Shown here: positions 5,592 through 7,675 of the stretch, in pieces
Numbering within the stretch: position 1 is the first letter of the stretch
Layout: the number at the start of each line of letters is the position of its first letter
DNA from: DATEJJ01 sp039649115
GTDB lineage: Bacteria; Actinomycetota; Actinomycetes; Mycobacteriales; Micromonosporaceae
Reading direction: 5' to 3'
DNA: 7,675 bases
Assembly: GCA_039649115.1 (NCBI GenBank)
Contig: JBBWZQ010000402.1
Location: forward strand, 1-7,675
Program-made: the position numbers and the translations under genes
The notes under the pieces: model-generated
Seen by the model: only the letters and a program-made list of their open reading frames with translations
Told to the model about the DNA's origin: nothing
The model's database searches: none

Positions 5592-6478
5592 TCTTCTCGC
5601 GAGGTCGCCGTGGCCGGCACTCCCGCGACGACGACGCCCGCCCCGCCGACCGGCACACCGCGGGCTCCGGCCCCCTCTCCGACGACGACGCGCGGGACAC
5701 CGACGAGTCGCCGGGCGCCGGTCCGTACGACGTGAGCGAGGCACCGTCCGGAGTGGAGCGCATCGACCTGGGCAGCCTGCAGATCCCCGCGGTCGACGGG
5801 GTGGAGGTGCGGGTGCAGGCCAGCCAGGACGGCACCGTCCAGCAGGTGGTGCTGGTGCACGGGGACAGCGCGCTGCAGCTGGGCGTCTTCGCCGCGCCGC
5901 GCTCCGCGGGCATCTGGGACGAGGTACGCGCCGAGCTGCGCGGCACGCTGGCCAACGCGCAGTCGGTACGGGAGAGCGACGGTCCGTACGGCACCGAGCT
6001 GCGGGCCCGGGTACGCGCTCCGGAGGGACAGGTCGATCTGCGGTTCCTCGGGGTCGACGGGCCGCGCTGGATGGTGCAGGCGCTGTACCAGGGCCGGGCC
6101 GCCACCGATCCGGCCGCGGCCGGGCCGCTCACCGAGTGCCTGGAGGGGCTGGTGGTCGACCGCGGCAAGGAGGCGATGCCGGTACGCGAGCCGCTGCCGC
6201 TGCGCCTGCCGCGCGACGTCGCCGAGCAGGCCACCCAGGCCGGTGACCCCGAGGCCCAGGCGGCCGCGCTGCCCGGTCCCGACGCCGCCCCGCACTCCGG
6301 CCCCGTCGCGAGCCTGACCGTGGGAGCCGGCCCGACCATCGGCCGGGGTCCGGGCGGCGCCCCGGCAGCCGACCAGGACGCCGGCACCGGCGAAGGGGTG
6401 AACGGCCAGCCGGCCAGGGACGGTGCCCGCCGCGGGTCGCGCCCGAAGCCGTCCCCGCGGCCGAGGCGCTCGACCTGA
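5588..6478 (+). CDS. DUF3710 family protein
   Basis: This 296-residue protein matches actinobacterial DUF3710 (Rv2696c position, next to dut). Residues 1-44 are charged and probably disordered (MIFSRGRRGRHSRDDD). The conserved core spans about 45-210: GPYDVSEAP, IDLGSLQIPAVDGVEVRVQA, LQLGVFAAPRSAGIWDEVR, GVDGPRWMVQALYQG, ECLEGLVVDRGKEAMPVREP, LPLRLP. The tail from about 211 to 296 is a Gly/Ala/Pro-rich extension ending in a basic stretch (SRPKPSPRPRRST), longer than the mycobacterial homologue. There is no signal peptide or membrane helix. The GTG start has AAAGGA (5576-5581) six bases upstream, inside dut, and overlaps the dut stop. The function is unknown; constant linkage to dut suggests a housekeeping role but does not prove one. 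Confidence 0.92.
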   Translation: MIFSRGRRGRHSRDDDARPADRHTAGSGPLSDDDARDTDESPGAGPYDVSEAPSGVERIDLGSLQIPAVDGVEVRVQASQDGTVQQVVLVHGDSALQLGVFAAPRSAGIWDEVRAELRGTLANAQSVRESDGPYGTELRARVRAPEGQVDLRFLGVDGPRWMVQALYQGRAATDPAAAGPLTECLEGLVVDRGKEAMPVREPLPLRLPRDVAEQATQAGDPEAQAAALPGPDAAPHSGPVASLTVGAGPTIGRGPGGAPAADQDAGTGEGVNGQPARDGARRGSRPKPSPRPRRST

Positions 6479-6511
6479 CCACGCCGCTTCCCGCACCACG
6501 CCGCTTCCCGC
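6478..6511. repeat. Perfect 17-bp tandem repeat, two copies
   Basis: ACCACGCCGCTTCCCGC occurs at 6478-6494 and again without a gap at 6495-6511. The first copy begins at the last base of the DUF3710 stop codon. It lies wholly in the 156-base gap before the OB-fold gene. Replication slippage is the simplest origin; no function is implied. Confidence 0.85.
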
Positions 6512-6634
6512 CCGGGTCGGGGCGCGCTGGGGAGCAGTCGCGGACAGGACTCACGGATGGCGGACCTTCGACGTACGCTTACCGGCAGGCGACCCGACGA
6601 CCGGGCGCCAGCCGAGGAGTGTGACAGCCAGGTC

Positions 6635-7015
6635 ATGGCGACCGTCGACCGACCTTCGCCGGTCCGCAGGTTCCTCCGCCGGCTCGTGGCCACGGAGGCG
6701 GAGCTCGACGCCGAGGAACTCCAGCGCGAGGCCGCCGAGTCCGGCTGCAACTCCGCGTGTGACGTCAAACGGGGCCAGAAGGTCACCGTGAGCGGGCGGC
6801 TGCGCACCGTCGTGTACACGCCGCGCACCAACCTGCCCACGCTGGAGGCCGACCTCTACGACGGCAGCGACGTGGTCACCCTGGTCTGGCTCGGCCGGCG
6901 GCACATCGCCGGCATCGAGCCCGGCCGGCAGCTGACCGCGCGCGGCCGGATCGCGATGCGCGACGCCCGGAAGGTCATCTACAACCCCTACTACGAGCTC
7001 GAAGCGCCCCGGTGA
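6635..7015 (+). CDS. OB-fold nucleic-acid-binding domain protein
   Basis: This small cytoplasmic protein corresponds to M. tuberculosis Rv2694c (about 122 residues). From ATG 6635 it has 126 residues. Residues 6-36 form a charged helix (VRRFLRRLVATEAELDAEEL). The OB-fold follows: RGQKVTVSGRLRTVVYTPRT (47-66), EADLYDGSDVVTLVWLGRRH (71-90), IPG-like IAGIEPGRQLTARGRI (91-106), and the end motif VIYNPYYELE (114-123). C38 and C42 form a CxxxC pair just before the fold. The start is ambiguous. ATG 6557 has AGGA seven bases upstream and would add 26 residues, but those codons carry much more A/T at third positions and exceed family length; 6635 lacks a well-spaced ribosome binding site (GAGGAG is 15 bases away). 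I favour 6635. The ligand is unknown; single-stranded DNA or RNA is plausible from the fold. Confidence 0.85.
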   Translation: MATVDRPSPVRRFLRRLVATEAELDAEELQREAAESGCNSACDVKRGQKVTVSGRLRTVVYTPRTNLPTLEADLYDGSDVVTLVWLGRRHIAGIEPGRQLTARGRIAMRDARKVIYNPYYELEAPR

Positions 7016-7017
7016 CC

Positions 7018-7055
7018 GAGACACGGTGACGAGCACGAGACACGGTGAGGAGCAC
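7018..7055. repeat. 19-bp tandem repeat containing the DUF3159 ribosome binding site
   Basis: GAGACACGGTGACGAGCAC (7018-7036) is followed directly by a second copy (7037-7055) that differs at one base, C to G at 7049. The change turns GACGAG into GAGGAG (7047-7052), the Shine-Dalgarno sequence three bases before the ATG at 7056. A further partial match, CGGTGAC, spans the OB-fold stop codon just upstream. The repeat makes up essentially all of the spacer between the two genes. Confidence 0.85.
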
Positions 7056-7675
7056 ATGACCATCGACGAACAGGATGCCGCGGAAGAGAGCGCGCCCACC
7101 TTCACCGAGCAGCTGGCCGACCAGCTCGGCGGGGTACGGGGGATCGTGGAGTCGGGCGCGCCGGTCCTGGTCTTCGTCATCGCCAACATCATCTGGACGC
7201 TGAAGCCGGCCCTGATCATCTCGGTGGCCGCCGCCGTCGCGCTGGCGGCCTGGCGGCTGGCCCGCAAGGAGTCCATCCGGCACGCCGTCAACGGCCTGTT
7301 CGGCATCGGCCTGGGCGCGATCATCGCCTGGAAGACCGGCAGCGCGAAGAACTTCTACCTGCCGGGCATCCTGCTCAGCCTCGCGTACGGGCTGGCCATG
7401 CTCGCCTCGGTCGCGCTGCGCATGCCGCTGGTGGGCTGGATGTGGTCGGTACTGGTCGCCAAGGGCAGCACCGAGTGGCGGGCCAACCCGAGGCTGGTGC
7501 GGCTGTTCAGCTGGCTGACCGTGCTGTGGGCGGCGACCTACCTGGTGAAGACGCTGATCCAGGCGCTGATCTTCCACGCCACCCCGGACAAGGACCCCGG
7601 CACCGCGCTGGGCATCGCGAAGCTCGCGCTCGGCTACCCGCCCTACGCCCTGCTGCTCGCGATCACGATCTGGGC
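7056..7675 (+). CDS. DUF3159 family membrane protein, 3' end missing
   Basis: 206 codons are visible; the window ends before the stop. It fits DUF3159 (M. tuberculosis Rv2693c position, about 220 residues), so only a short C-terminus is likely missing. Residues 1-22 are acidic and polar, followed by the family motif QLGGVRGIVESGAPVLVFVI (23-42). Hydrophobic helices are seen at about 34-48, 51-67, 78-93, 102-121, 149-172 and 185-206, separated by short charged loops (RLARKESIRHA, KGSTEWRANPRL). It is therefore a polytopic inner-membrane protein; no catalytic motif is visible and its function is unknown. The ATG start has GAGGAG three bases upstream. It follows the OB-fold gene by 40 bases, without a terminator, so co-transcription is likely. 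In mycobacteria the potassium uptake genes ceoC/ceoB come next; that cannot be checked here. Confidence 0.9.
   Translation, partial: MTIDEQDAAEESAPTFTEQLADQLGGVRGIVESGAPVLVFVIANIIWTLKPALIISVAAAVALAAWRLARKESIRHAVNGLFGIGLGAIIAWKTGSAKNFYLPGILLSLAYGLAMLASVALRMPLVGWMWSVLVAKGSTEWRANPRLVRLFSWLTVLWAATYLVKTLIQALIFHATPDKDPGTALGIAKLALGYPPYALLLAITIW

Noticed and set aside
6574..6579. TACGCT as a -10 element for a promoter of the OB-fold gene
   Set aside because: It fits TAnnnT but has no -35 partner and no other support, and read-through from DUF3710 would suffice. Not listed as a feature.
5386..6840. 484-codon open frame on the minus strand across dut, DUF3710 and the OB-fold start
   Set aside because: It crosses several real genes in antisense, is Ser/Arg/Pro-rich with no recognisable motif, and has no sensible ribosome binding context.
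1..7675. Novel defence, mobile or biosynthetic system
   Set aside because: I found no transposase, integrase, toxin-antitoxin pair, nuclease, CRISPR repeat or biosynthetic enzyme. Every gene except the EcsC-like one fits a known conserved actinobacterial neighbourhood.

Overview
The window is very GC-rich, with a strong G/C bias at codon third positions, and carries gene families typical of high-GC Gram-positive bacteria: a primary sigma factor with a long Ala/Pro/Lys linker, Cei, DUF4193, DUF3093, DUF3710 and DUF3159. This points to an actinobacterium. The style of the proteins suggests Micromonosporaceae (Micromonospora/Actinoplanes-like), but that family-level placement is inference.

Layout from left to right: the 5' part of the primary sigma factor gene on the minus strand (1-1297, cut by the window edge in region 2.4); a 287-bp leader/intergenic region; an inositol-monophosphatase family gene (suhB, +); cei (LytR_C membrane protein, -); a 399-bp divergent intergenic region with a dyad and a weak promoter candidate; a small DUF4193 zinc-ribbon-like gene (+); two hairpins; an unassigned, possibly EcsC-like gene (+); a DUF3093 membrane protein gene (-) whose 3' end overlaps its convergent neighbour by 113 bp; then a co-directional block of dut, DUF3710, an OB-fold protein gene and DUF3159 (+, cut by the right edge).

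As I recall the Mycobacterium tuberculosis gene order, this matches Rv2703-Rv2693c (sigA, ppgK, suhB, cei, DUF4193, DUF3093, dut, DUF3710, a hydrolase, OB-fold, DUF3159) in inverted orientation, with the relative strand of every shared gene preserved. Differences here are no ppgK between sigA and suhB, no separate gene between DUF3710 and the OB-fold gene, and an extra gene between DUF4193 and DUF3093. The window is therefore a conserved actinobacterial housekeeping neighbourhood (transcription initiation, nucleotide sanitation, inositol metabolism, envelope integrity) and not an accessory island. I found no mobile element, CRISPR array, tRNA, rRNA or recognisable defence or biosynthetic system.

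The items most worth a second look are regulatory or architectural: a 29-bp divergent region between DUF3093 and dut where both genes look leaderless, the 113-bp antisense overlap, a 16-bp palindrome with a DnaA-box-like half, a hairpin in the sigma-factor leader, and a 19-bp tandem duplication in which one base change makes the ribosome binding site of the DUF3159 gene.
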